Shown: positions 8,452 to 17,019 of the stretch, one piece after another
How the letters are laid out: the number at the start of each line of letters is the position of its first letter
Numbering within the stretch: position 1 is the stretch's first letter
From: Arcicella aquatica
GTDB lineage: Bacteria; Bacteroidota; Bacteroidia; Cytophagales; Spirosomataceae
Length of the DNA: 64,000 nucleotides
Assembly (NCBI RefSeq): GCF_034928825.1
Contig: NZ_JAYFUL010000016.1
Span: forward strand, 1 to 64,000
Direction: 5' to 3'
The notes under the pieces: generated by a model
Database searches by the model: none
What the model was told of the DNA's origin: nothing
What the model saw: only the letters and a program-made list of their open reading frames with translations
Made by a program: the position numbers and the translations under genes

Positions 8452-9390
8452 TTAATCAAGTACTGCTAGTTGTCGCTCGATTTCCTTACGATCTGATTCA
8501 TATTGAATAGGTAATTTTAGATTTTTACCCAATTCTGCCAAAGGCTCATCTACTGTAAAACCTGGATTTTCGGTGGCAATTTCAAATAGTATTCCGCCAG
8601 GTTCTCTGAAATACAAAGAGTGGAAATAATTTCTATCAATTTGATGCGTAATATCCAAGCCCATATTTTTGATTTTCTCTCTGAATTGCATCAATACTTC
8701 ATCATTTTTTACTCTGAATGCCACATGATGTACAATCCCACCCGCTACCCAACCACGAGGTTCTTCAGGGTACTCTACAATATCAATAATTGCAGCGGTA
8801 TCAATGGCGTTTGTTGCATAACGGTAGCTTACTCCATCTTTTTGAATGAGTTCATAGCCAAATATTTCTGTTAATATTTGGGCTGTGGGGGCTTGTTCAT
8901 TCAGCGTAAGTGTTACACTATGAAAACCTTTCAGGGCTACAGCTTGCTTGATTTCGTCGGTTTCCCAAGCGATGCGATTATCAGGCTTTTCGGTTTCAAT
9001 TAATTGAAGTTTTAAGCCGTCAGGGTCGATGAATGTTAGGTACTTTTCTCCAAATTTTACGGTTGGTTTATTGTAAATTACTCCGTGTTTTTCAAAACGC
9101 TCCTTCCAAAAATCAAGGCTACCTTTTGGTACAGAATAGCCTATTTCAGTAGCAATGCCTGCCCCTCTCAAGCCTCTTCCAACACTTTTGCCCCAAGGAA
9201 AAAAAGTAAGGATAGTGCCTGCATTACCAAACTCATCTCCGAAATAAAAATGATAGGTATAAGGGTCGTCGAAATTGACGGTTTTCTTGATAAATCTTAG
9301 CCCTAATACTTGGGTATAAAAATCAAAATTACGTTTGGCATCGCCAGCAATGGCCGTAATGTGGTGAATGCCTAAAATGCTATCTTCCAT
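8452..9390 (-). CDS. Ring-cleaving dioxygenase-like VOC protein (MhqO/LinE type)
   Basis: 312 residues built from two vicinal-oxygen-chelate modules, each starting with a metal-ligand His: GIHHITAIAGD near the start and GFHSVTL in the middle. A further His (HHVAFRV) and the closing 'FREPGGILFEIAT' with a metal-ligand Glu follow. This architecture and the C-terminal 'PLAELGKNLKLP' match the MhqO-type family, proposed to open hydroquinone or catechol rings using Fe(II) or Mn(II). In Firmicutes such genes respond to quinone stress. Here it lies in a run with a permease, a porin and hydrolases; joint regulation is likely but not shown. Confidence 0.85.
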   Translation of the reverse strand: MEDSILGIHHITAIAGDAKRNFDFYTQVLGLRFIKKTVNFDDPYTYHFYFGDEFGNAGTILTFFPWGKSVGRGLRGAGIATEIGYSVPKGSLDFWKERFEKHGVIYNKPTVKFGEKYLTFIDPDGLKLQLIETEKPDNRIAWETDEIKQAVALKGFHSVTLTLNEQAPTAQILTEIFGYELIQKDGVSYRYATNAIDTAAIIDIVEYPEEPRGWVAGGIVHHVAFRVKNDEVLMQFREKIKNMGLDITHQIDRNYFHSLYFREPGGILFEIATENPGFTVDEPLAELGKNLKLPIQYESDRKEIERQLAVLD

Positions 9391-9431
9391 GGTTTGATGA
9401 TTTTTATGAGGGTTGAATTATTTTGTTTGTT

Positions 9432-10805
9432 TTAAAATTTCAATTGTGTGGTAAAAGCTGTAAAAAAAATATCTTTTCCAGTACTTACTTCATTCAGATA
9501 GTCGCCTGTTTCAAACCAAGTGCCTTCGAGCCTAAAGAATAGAAATGGATTGAGCTGGTAATTAAATTCTGCCGATAATTGTGTTCCTATAAACTGGTCG
9601 TTGGTATTTTTTCCTGAATAAATCAGCGACATATTAGGGGCATAAATTCCATCTTTCCGGCTGAGTCGCCAGAAAATATCGTAGTCGATACCAAACTCTA
9701 ATCGTTCGTTCAATTCCAAATCAATAGATGGGTGAATATCGAATAAATTGGCAGGACCAATCAAAGCGGCTAATCCAAAATATGCTCCTTTGGGATAAAG
9801 CGGATTAAAGGTTTGTAAACGATTATCACTCAAATTTTTATCGCCCGAAATGGCTTCTGTTTTCAAGCCCAATTTAGGTTTCAATGCCAATTGGCTAAAC
9901 AGATAAGTTGTATTTGACGAGAGTGTCCAAGCTGAAATTTGTTGCTGTCCAAATGTGCCAAACTGAAAAACACCTTCAAAATCATACTGCCAATCGCCTT
10001 TATTTTTCCAGATTCTAGTGCCTATCGAATGCCTGATTTCTTCACCTTTGCCAGCGTCGTAAGCAGCTTGTTTTTTGCGAATTCCTAAATAATATAAGTC
10101 GATATTATTCAAAAAAGGAGCATGATTAATGACCGAATAAAAGCCCCAAAGCTGAGTATTCTTATTAAAAGTATCGTCAAAAATGCCTGTTTTATTGGCA
10201 ATTGGATGCGTATAAAAGACATCAGATTTGAGATTTCTTTGTTGGAAAATTAATTTCAGTCCATCAAAAGCCAAACGGTTATTGGGGGCTTCTCGTACAG
10301 CTATTAGTCTTTGTGAGCCATAAGTCATTTCTTGGCGACCAATCCGAAACAAAAGAGATTTGTCTTTTTGTTGCCATAAAAAAGCATCTGCAAAAGCTTG
10401 GTGAATATCCAAGGTGTTTTCTTCTACGGGACTTGGATTAATCCGGCTATTGGCAAGGCTACTTTGCAACTGAAAAAACGCTCTGAAAGTCGGGTTAATG
10501 TGATAGTCGATATGAGCCAAATAGCGTGTCAGCACATAACCATCGTTATCGACTGGCGTATCGCCCCAATCTTCGTTTTTGATGGCGAAGTACTGATACC
10601 TCATTTCGCCACCAACTGAAATATAGCTTTTGTTTGAATTCCCTATTGAGCTATATTTCAAATGATTATACCAATTGTTACTTGTATCTCTTTTAAGCGA
10701 AGTCCAATTCTCATCGAATCTCAACATTTTGAAAACTGGATTGTTTTGGGCAAATGCTAAGGTATTCCAACTTAAAATACCCATTAGCCACAACAGCTTT
10801 TTCAT
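9432..10805 (-). CDS. Alginate-export-family outer-membrane porin
   Basis: About 457 residues from the ATG at 10805. A start 45 bp further upstream is open but would overlap the preceding gene's stop and delay the signal peptide, so I chose MKKLLWLMGILSWNTLAFAQ. The mature part is rich in alternating aromatic/polar beta strands (for example GGEMRYQYFAIKNEDWG, LFRIGRQEMTYGSQRL) and ends in phenylalanine, typical of the Alginate_exp beta-barrel family. Despite the name, these porins occur in many catabolic clusters and the cargo is not known. It starts 3 bp after the amidohydrolase stop and is surely cotranscribed with it. Confidence 0.82.
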   Translation of the reverse strand: MKKLLWLMGILSWNTLAFAQNNPVFKMLRFDENWTSLKRDTSNNWYNHLKYSSIGNSNKSYISVGGEMRYQYFAIKNEDWGDTPVDNDGYVLTRYLAHIDYHINPTFRAFFQLQSSLANSRINPSPVEENTLDIHQAFADAFLWQQKDKSLLFRIGRQEMTYGSQRLIAVREAPNNRLAFDGLKLIFQQRNLKSDVFYTHPIANKTGIFDDTFNKNTQLWGFYSVINHAPFLNNIDLYYLGIRKKQAAYDAGKGEEIRHSIGTRIWKNKGDWQYDFEGVFQFGTFGQQQISAWTLSSNTTYLFSQLALKPKLGLKTEAISGDKNLSDNRLQTFNPLYPKGAYFGLAALIGPANLFDIHPSIDLELNERLEFGIDYDIFWRLSRKDGIYAPNMSLIYSGKNTNDQFIGTQLSAEFNYQLNPFLFFRLEGTWFETGDYLNEVSTGKDIFFTAFTTQLKF

Positions 10806-10807
10806 AT

Positions 10808-12583
10808 TTATTTGGTTTGAAAACCACCATAATATTTCACTGGACTCCAACTTGGAATTACTGGTAAAGCTTGCGGAGCTACGCTTTGGAAAGTACCTGT
10901 ACCAAATACTACTTTACCGTCAACAATGGTCAATTCGGAAGTAATATCTTTAATTTTCTCTTCGGTTACTTCAAAATAATCGTCGCTTAAAACAATCAAA
11001 TCGGCAAAATATCCAGCTTGAATTTTACCTTTATTTTGTTCTTTGATAAGACTATAACCACCCGCAGTAATCAATTTCAATGCAGTGTTTCTATCCAAAG
11101 TATTTTCTTTTGCCATTACTTGTGTTCCGCCAATGGTTTTTCCTGAAGTAATCCAATACAGCGAACCCCACGGATTGTACGAAGCCACACGAGTACCATC
11201 TGTACCCAAACCCACTGGAATACCCAACTCAAGCATTCTTTTTACGGGCGGGCTTGCCAAAGCGGCATTTTTTCCATAGCGACGAATAAAACTTTCTCCC
11301 TGATAAGCCATGCGGTGTTGTACAGCAATACCACCGCCTAAAGCCTTGATACGTTGCATATTTTCTTCACTGATGGTTTCAGCATGGTCAAAAAACCAAA
11401 CTAAACCATTCAATGGCGTTGCTTTGTTTACTTCTTCAATCACCGCTAAATCTCTTGAAATACTTTCGTTGTAAGTGGCGTGTAAACGGAACGGCCATCG
11501 ATTTTTCACCAATAATTGTAAAACGGGTTTCAAAGAACTTTCCATCGAATTTGGCAATTCTGGGCGAGGGAAAAGGAAGTTTTCAAAATCTGCAGCATCT
11601 GCCACCAAGTTTTCGCCACCACCTTCTACATGATAATCTATTTCGTTGATACTATTTCCATGCTGATGCTCAAGATCAACCGTACCTGTCCAGCGAGTAT
11701 AATCTTTTAGCTCTGTACCTTTTTTCTGAGCAAAAAGATAATAGGGAAGTCTGACAGTAATTTTGCCTGCTTTGTTGAGCGAGTCAGTAATGTTATAATC
11801 ATCAGGAAAATTCTGAAATCCACCTCCTGCATCCATCACAGCCGTTACTCCCAAGCGGTTGAGTTCGGTCATATATTGTAGCGTAGAATTGATTTTTTCT
11901 TCGTTGTTTAATTCTGGAAGTTTTGCTAATGTAGAATATAAAATAAAGGCATTAGGTTCGGCTACCAACAAGCCCGTTGGATTTCCGTTAGTATCTTTTT
12001 CGATTAATCCTGCGATAGGATTCGCAGTTTCGCCAGTAATATTGAGTTTTTTGATACCTGCCTGATTCAGCCATGCTTTGCCATATAAGTACAAAATAAA
12101 AGTAGGCGTATTGCCAGTGGCATCGTTGATTTCTTGGATAGTGGGAAGGCGTTTTTCTTCAAATTGGTATTCATTCCAGCCACCGACTACTCTTACCCAT
12201 TGTCCCTCTGGTGTTCTTTGGGCTTGTTCTTTCAACATTTCCAAGGCACTTTTAAGACTTTTTACACCATCCCAACGCAATTCTGTATTGTAAAAACGAC
12301 CCCCACGAATCACGTGCAAATGGCTATCGAACAAACCTGGCACAATGGTTTTTTGTTGAGCATCTACCAATTTTGTTTTGGCATTTTTCAATTTCAAAAT
12401 CTCTTTATTGGTACCTACAGCCAAGATTTTATTGCCAAGTATTGCCACAGCTTCAGCTTTTTGATGTGTGTCGTCGAGTGTATTTACTTTTCCGTTGATG
12501 ATAATCATATCTGCTTTTTGTTGAGCGACGACATTGCCAATCAATGCAAAAAATAAAAATGCGAGGGAGGATAAAGTTTTCAT
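10808..12583 (-). CDS. Secreted amidohydrolase (YtcJ-like, amidohydrolase family 3)
   Basis: 591 residues with a clear signal peptide (MKTLSSLAFLFFALIGNVVAQ). Metal-site features are DSHLH (His88, His90), later His residues in 'FRLHATYNES' and 'FFDHAETI', and the Asp in GTDGTR. Composite N- and C-terminal beta domains ('MIIINGKVNTLDD', 'KGKIQAGYFADLIVL') fit the YtcJ-like amidohydrolase-3 group. These hydrolyse amide or related C-N bonds; the substrate is unknown. The gene is followed by the porin 3 bp on. A strong hairpin at 12625-12659 separates it from the isochorismatase-like gene upstream. Confidence 0.88.
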   Translation of the reverse strand: MKTLSSLAFLFFALIGNVVAQQKADMIIINGKVNTLDDTHQKAEAVAILGNKILAVGTNKEILKLKNAKTKLVDAQQKTIVPGLFDSHLHVIRGGRFYNTELRWDGVKSLKSALEMLKEQAQRTPEGQWVRVVGGWNEYQFEEKRLPTIQEINDATGNTPTFILYLYGKAWLNQAGIKKLNITGETANPIAGLIEKDTNGNPTGLLVAEPNAFILYSTLAKLPELNNEEKINSTLQYMTELNRLGVTAVMDAGGGFQNFPDDYNITDSLNKAGKITVRLPYYLFAQKKGTELKDYTRWTGTVDLEHQHGNSINEIDYHVEGGGENLVADAADFENFLFPRPELPNSMESSLKPVLQLLVKNRWPFRLHATYNESISRDLAVIEEVNKATPLNGLVWFFDHAETISEENMQRIKALGGGIAVQHRMAYQGESFIRRYGKNAALASPPVKRMLELGIPVGLGTDGTRVASYNPWGSLYWITSGKTIGGTQVMAKENTLDRNTALKLITAGGYSLIKEQNKGKIQAGYFADLIVLSDDYFEVTEEKIKDITSELTIVDGKVVFGTGTFQSVAPQALPVIPSWSPVKYYGGFQTK

Positions 12584-12624
12584 ATTCGTAAGAAGAAAGG
12601 GTATTGAGGAAAGAATTTTGGAAG

Positions 12625-12659
12625 AAAGACTTTAGACTATTCGATAGCCTAAAGTCTTT
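12625..12659 (-). terminator. Strong hairpin between isochorismatase-like and amidohydrolase genes
   Basis: AAAGACTTTAG (12625-12635) pairs perfectly with CTAAAGTCTTT (12649-12659). Inside it, CTAT/ATAG pairs around a TCG loop. It lies 9 bp after the isochorismatase-like stop. On the minus strand TTTCTT follows, so it may be a terminator or an attenuator that reduces read-through into the amidohydrolase gene. Confidence 0.65.
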
Positions 12660-12667
12660 GGGTAATC

Positions 12668-13357
12668 TTAGTGTTTCAACATTTCGTGAGCGTATTGGAT
12701 ACCGATACCGTAAGCACCACCGTATTTTTTCACAAGGTTAGTTACTGGTACGTAAGTTTCGCTACGAGCCCAGTCACGTTGCAATTCTAATAAGTATTGG
12801 ATAGCAGTAATTGGGTGTGCTCCTGCTTGAACCATACGAGTTACGGCTTGTTCATGAGCTTCTTTTGAAACGTCTCCACTTGCGTCCGTTATTACATATA
12901 CGTCATATCCTTCACTGATGGCAGACAACGCTGGACCTACAATACAAACGCTAGTCCACAAGCCTGCTAAAACGATTTTTTTCTTGCCTTTATCTACAAT
13001 CGCTTTGTGTGCGTTTACATCTTCCCAAGTATTCATGGTTGTGCGGTCGATATAATTAGAAGTAGCTGCTGGATAAAATTCTGAAACTTCTGGAAAAACT
13101 GGGCCGCTAAATGATTTTTCAGCGACTGTAGTTACAACTGTTGGTACTTTAAAGATTTTAGAAGCACCTGCTACGATGGCTGTATTGTTACGTAAATCAG
13201 TCATTTCAATGCTTTTTGTCGCAAATCCCATTTGTGATTCATGGTCGATTAATACTAAAGCGTGGTTGGTTGGGTTAAGCAACATTGGAGAAGGTTTTTG
13301 AGCGAATCCAATAAATGATGCTACAGCGAATGCGAGAGAAAGAATAGTCTTTTTCAT
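12668..13357 (-). CDS. Isochorismatase-like cysteine hydrolase (YcaC-related), exported
   Basis: 229 residues with a signal peptide (MKKTILSLAFAVASFIGFAQ). The fold is recognisable from VLIDHESQ (catalytic Asp38) and IVLAGLWTSVCIVGPAL (nucleophile Cys138). 'GYDVYVITDASGDVSKEAHEQAV' is typical of the YcaC/isochorismatase-like hydrolases. The family's catalytic Lys is not obvious; an Arg or Thr occupies the region (YIDRTTMNTW). The physiological substrate is unknown. It is the first gene of the minus-strand run, and two copies of a 68-bp direct repeat lie 150-320 bp upstream of its start. Confidence 0.87.
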   Translation of the reverse strand: MKKTILSLAFAVASFIGFAQKPSPMLLNPTNHALVLIDHESQMGFATKSIEMTDLRNNTAIVAGASKIFKVPTVVTTVAEKSFSGPVFPEVSEFYPAATSNYIDRTTMNTWEDVNAHKAIVDKGKKKIVLAGLWTSVCIVGPALSAISEGYDVYVITDASGDVSKEAHEQAVTRMVQAGAHPITAIQYLLELQRDWARSETYVPVTNLVKKYGGAYGIGIQYAHEMLKH

Positions 13358-13504
13358 GATTTTTGTTTAGTTTAAAATTATTTGTATGTGTTTTGAAAAT
13401 TGATTTTTTGAAAAAATTGGACGTAAACAGCAGCCCTCTTGTTTGAAGAAGTAATGTTATATCCGATTTTAAAGGATTAAAAAATTTGTGATTATTAACT
13501 TAAC

Positions 13505-13572
13505 GATTCAAAATTAGTACTTCAATTTTTACTTTCCATTGAACTAGAACAAGAAAGAAAATTACTTATTTT
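13505..13572. repeat. 68-bp direct repeat, copy 1
   Basis: It begins gattcaaaattagtacttc and ends attacttatttt. It matches copy 2 (13606-13673) with two differences and an exact period of 101 bp. It is noncoding and lies upstream of the isochorismatase-like gene start at 13357. It could be a regulatory repeat or a small duplication. Confidence 0.85.
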
Positions 13573-13605
13573 GTTCGTTCATAATTTTGATTTATCTCGT
13601 TTGAT

Positions 13606-13673
13606 GATTCAAAACTAGTACTTCAATTTTTGCTTTCCATTGAACTAGAACAAGAAAGAAAATTACTTATTTT
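13606..13673. repeat. 68-bp direct repeat, copy 2
   Basis: Second copy of the repeat at 13505-13572. The 33-bp spacer between copies is unrelated sequence. Conservation over the full 68 bp, including many A/T positions, indicates a recent duplication. Confidence 0.85.
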
Positions 13674-13841
13674 AACTATAGCTTATCGATATAACAAGGG
13701 AAAAACGAACTACCATTTCGGTACTTAACATTAGGTTGATTCATCATATAAATAGTTTTTATCTTTATTTATTTGTATTCAACCAAAAGATGTGCCATTT
13801 TTTTAAAATGCTGTAATACAGGTAGTTACTGTTTTTTGTCA

Positions 13842-13877
13842 AAATATAAAAATACGATATTTCGTATTTTTATATTT
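13842..13877. repeat. Perfect 16-bp inverted repeat (hairpin)
   Basis: Left arm aaatataaaaatacga (13842-13857), loop tatt, right arm tcgtatttttatattt (13862-13877). It lies just after the 3' end of the decayed IS5-type transposase on the minus strand. It could be a terminator or the palindromic remains of the IS end. Confidence 0.7.
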
Positions 13878-13894
13878 ACTAATACAAAGATATA

Positions 13895-14262
13895 CAGACG
13901 TCATCTTAATTTTCTTAATTGCCAAGATAATAAAAGCGATAAAGTTAAATCCCATCCAACTTGAAATCGCTGTGTCAAATCGCTCGGCGAACCGCCCTGT
14001 GTCGGCATTCATAAATAGTTCATCAACTGAAATAGTAGCATCCTCCAGCATCGTAGTGAGTTCTTCAAAAGTCTGCTTAATGTTAAATAAATCATTGTGA
14101 TTACCTCAAACTGACTTCCATCTAAGTTCACCATTGAAAGGTCGAAAGAAGACTTATATTTTTTCGAAAGTTCTATCCAACATTTTTTCCAAATACCTTC
14201 CTTACACCAACGACAATAATGTCCCAATCGCTTATTAAGCTCAATTCCTAGAAATCCATTAT
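13895..14262 (-). pseudogene. Decayed IS5-family transposase with internal deletions
   Basis: Pieces of one transposase are found in order on the minus strand in two frames. First are RLGHYCRWCKEGIWKKCW and SSFDLSMVNLDGSQ. After a frame change come GNHNDLFNIKQTFEELTTML and ISVDELFMNADTGR, then directly RFDTAISSWMGFNFIAFIIL. In intact IS5/IS427/IS1031-type proteins, about 25 residues separate 'LDGS' from 'GNHNDL', and about 80 residues, including the catalytic Glu region, separate 'NADAGF' from 'RFDT..SSW'. Both stretches are missing here. The gene is therefore non-functional. It marks a former insertion and could represent the family that mobilised the MITEs. Confidence 0.8.
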
Positions 14263-14974
14263 TTTCTCAGAATGATATATGACATAGAAAACCATATTGT
14301 TACTAATTCAAATGTAATAATTATGTTTTTTAAACATATCTCAATATCTCTTACTTCAATTATCAACAAAAAAAAGATATGCAGAATGTATGTATAAAGC
14401 TATTGTATTCAACAAAGTAACTATTATTAAAGACAATTAGTTAAATTTGGAATAATTGTTAATATATATTAAACATTATTTTAATTTTATTAAACTTGTA
14501 TATATATTTGCTCCAAAATCTATTAAGATTTACTCATAGTAATGGGTTTGGTGAAAAATTAGAATTGTTTGGGTAAAATCAAATGAAATGGTTGAATTGT
14601 ATTGAATGATGACTCCCTAAATTAGACCTTAATTTAATATGTTTTAACAAAAAACAATAGAACTAATTAGGGAGTCGTATTCAATCTATTTTAAGATGAT
14701 AGCACAAAAACTTGTCTTTGTGATTGTTAATCTTGATTCGATAAGCCAGAAATATGAGGTCTGTTGTTGGGTTTCAATCTTTCTCATTCTCCTAGATATT
14801 TCAAAAAAGCGATTTCATCAAATAAATGTATTTTTCATCTACAGTGCAATTATTTTGACTAGAAAATTATACGTTTGAAAATAATTGACACACACTCTTA
14901 CAAATGATTTTTAATGAAAAGAATGGAGTAAAATATAGGTCACTTGTTTTAAAGTAATGTTTAGTTATTAAACA
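14263..14974. other. Gene-poor AT-rich stretch
   Basis: No supportable gene. It contains an imperfect inverted repeat with 23-25 bp arms (14601-14685) and a 60-codon plus-strand ORF (14696-14878) without recognisable features, which I do not call. The last roughly 100 bp must hold the promoter of the phosphoesterase at 14975; no convincing consensus was identified. Confidence 0.6.
14601..14685. repeat. Inverted repeat with 23-25 bp arms
   Basis: The left arm (14601-14625, containing gactccctaaattag) and right arm (14663-14685, containing ctaattagggagtc) are complementary except for a few positions, with a 37-nt A/T loop. Nothing codes here. Possible readings are remnant ends of a small mobile element or a structured RNA or terminator. 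Confidence 0.6.
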
Positions 14975-15967
14975 ATGGAGAATAGAAGAAATTTTATCAA
15001 AATACTGAGTTTAGGAAGCGTTTCTGCTACGCTACCCTGTCAATTATTAGCAAGAGATGCAGCATTGCTGAAAAAGAATTATGTAAAATTTGGAATTTGT
15101 ACTGATGTCCATAAAGACGTAATGCACGATGCCGACACTCGATTAAAGGCTTTTATCGACGAAGCTTCAGGTAAAAATCTTGATTTTATTATTCAATTGG
15201 GAGACTTCTGTCGTCCATACGATTATAATCAGGATTTTTTGGCAATTTGGAATAAATATCAAGGCGATAAATACCATGTGTTAGGTAATCATGATACCGA
15301 CGGTGGATTTACACAGGAACAAGTAGTTCAATACTGGAATGCGAAGGCTCGCTACTATTCCTACGACTGTAAAGGATTTCATTTTGTTGTTTTAGATGGA
15401 AACGAAAAAGATTCGTCCCCTAATCGTCCTGCTGGTTATGCTCGTTATATCGGCGAGGAACAATTGAAATGGTTAGAAAACGATTTAAACAATACCAATT
15501 TGCCAACAATACTCTTTTGTCATCAAGGACTTGATAACGATAATGGAGGAATTTATAACGGGACACAGTGCCGATTGGTATTAGAACAAGCCAATACAAA
15601 GGCAGGTTTTACCAAAGTACAAGCAGTTTTTTCGGGACATCATCACTTAGATTATTATAATAAAATTAATGACATCCATTATATACAAATTAATAGTATG
15701 TCATATCAATGGCTAGGTGATCAGTACAAATATTCACGCTATGGCTCTGAGGTGGACAAAAGTCATCCGATGATAAAATATACTGTACCATACAAAGATC
15801 CTATTTGGGCTTATGTAGAAATTTCATCAGATAATACGCTAAGTATTTATGGAAAGAAAACCGAGTTTGTAGGACCATCACCAACCGAGCTAGGTCTAAC
15901 AACAAAATTTGACTATCCTATTACGCCCCAAATATCTGATAGAAAAATATCCCTAAAAAGAAGATAA
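14975..15967 (+). CDS. Exported metallophosphoesterase
   Basis: 330 residues. The N-terminus ENRRNFIKILSLGSVSATLPCQLLA looks like a Tat-type or lipoprotein-type export signal. Calcineurin-like metal motifs occur in order: TDVHKD (Asp-x-His), GDFCRP, GNHDTDG, FCHQG and GHHHLDYY. The substrate could be a phosphodiester, phosphomonoester or sugar phosphate. It heads a plus-strand group with an SGNH hydrolase and a glycosidase-like protein. A distant relative (33968-34870) lies in the SusCD phosphonate-type operon. Both share the insertion pattern 'YYS....F.F..LDGN.K' between the GNHD and H motifs, so they are the same subfamily. Confidence 0.88.
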   Translation: MENRRNFIKILSLGSVSATLPCQLLARDAALLKKNYVKFGICTDVHKDVMHDADTRLKAFIDEASGKNLDFIIQLGDFCRPYDYNQDFLAIWNKYQGDKYHVLGNHDTDGGFTQEQVVQYWNAKARYYSYDCKGFHFVVLDGNEKDSSPNRPAGYARYIGEEQLKWLENDLNNTNLPTILFCHQGLDNDNGGIYNGTQCRLVLEQANTKAGFTKVQAVFSGHHHLDYYNKINDIHYIQINSMSYQWLGDQYKYSRYGSEVDKSHPMIKYTVPYKDPIWAYVEISSDNTLSIYGKKTEFVGPSPTELGLTTKFDYPITPQISDRKISLKRR

Positions 15968-16104
15968 TACTTTTCATAAAGGTCAAACATATAAATTATG
16001 TACATGTCCTTTGCTAGATATTATTAAACAGCTTCTTTATTTAAAAACCTGTAGCTGAAAAAATAAATCTATCAGCTACAGTTACATTTTCACGACAATA
16101 AACC

Positions 16105-16926
16105 ATGAATTTAAGATTTACATTGTTGATGTTGGCCTTGGTAATGCTTTTTGCTTTTACTCCAGAAAAAAAGCAATGGGTTGCTATAGGAGACTCCATT
16201 ACTTATTTAAACGACCACCCTGAACATGCAGGTAATCGTATTACTACGGGCTATATGACGCTAGTAACGCAACAACGTCCCGACCTGAGTTTTGTCAACC
16301 AAGGGCATAACGGTTGGACTGCCTGCCAAATTGCTGAAAAAATAGCCTCATTAGGAATCGTAAAAGCAGATATTTATACGATTTTTTTGGGTACAAATGA
16401 CTGGTGGCATGGAAAGCCCATTGGAACAATTGAGGATTTTGACAATAATACTGGCTATAATACCTTTTACGGTTCATTCCGTATCATTTTAGATTATCTC
16501 AAAGCACTCAATCCCGAGGCTCAGATAATATTAATTACCCCAATGCAACGAGTAGATTTTGTATATTTTGGCAACTTTAAAAATAATGCTTACGGCTCAT
16601 ATAAAGCAAAAAATGGACAAATGCTGGAGCAATTTGCGGAAGCTTTAAAAGTGATTTCTAGAAAAGAAAAATACCAAATACTTGATTTATACCATGATAA
16701 AAAACTAAGTCATAAAAAACTCGTACATTTTAAGCGTGTCAAAGATTTCCAAACAGGCGAATATAAAGACTATCCATATCCAGCTTTTACAGATATTCCT
16801 TTCAGTTCTGAACAAGACCAAAACCCTTATCCTGTTGAAGCGATGGCAATGACCTACGACGGCCTACATCCATCTGATGAAGGGTATCGATTGATTGCAA
16901 AAAAGTTATTGAAAATATTGAGATGA
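16105..16926 (+). CDS. Secreted SGNH/GDSL hydrolase
   Basis: 273 residues with an N-terminal hydrophobic export signal. SGNH blocks are visible: block I GDSIT (nucleophile Ser), the Gly in 'QGHNGWTA', block III GTNDWW (Asn) and block V DGLHPSDEGY (Asp and His). Family members de-acylate or de-acetylate polysaccharides, lipids or other esters. Its position between a phosphoesterase and a large glycosidase-like protein suggests removal of ester groups from a glycan before cleavage (inference). It is separated from its neighbours by about 140 bp upstream and 90 bp downstream. Confidence 0.88.
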   Translation: MNLRFTLLMLALVMLFAFTPEKKQWVAIGDSITYLNDHPEHAGNRITTGYMTLVTQQRPDLSFVNQGHNGWTACQIAEKIASLGIVKADIYTIFLGTNDWWHGKPIGTIEDFDNNTGYNTFYGSFRIILDYLKALNPEAQIILITPMQRVDFVYFGNFKNNAYGSYKAKNGQMLEQFAEALKVISRKEKYQILDLYHDKKLSHKKLVHFKRVKDFQTGEYKDYPYPAFTDIPFSSEQDQNPYPVEAMAMTYDGLHPSDEGYRLIAKKLLKILR

Positions 16927-17019
16927 GTATTAAAAATGCTATAATTACTATAGTAAAGAAGGCTAGTTATACAATAGTCTTGTATCAGAAATTATAGCAT
17001 AAATCTCAATTTTCAAAAT

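Noticed and set aside
7055..13357. A complete aromatic degradation operon
   Set aside because: The genes are suggestive (VOC dioxygenase, hydrolases, porin), but no hydroxylase or downstream pathway is present and a hairpin splits the run.
14696..14878. 60-codon plus-strand ORF in the gene-poor region
   Set aside because: No recognisable motif, no operon context and a composition like the noncoding surroundings.
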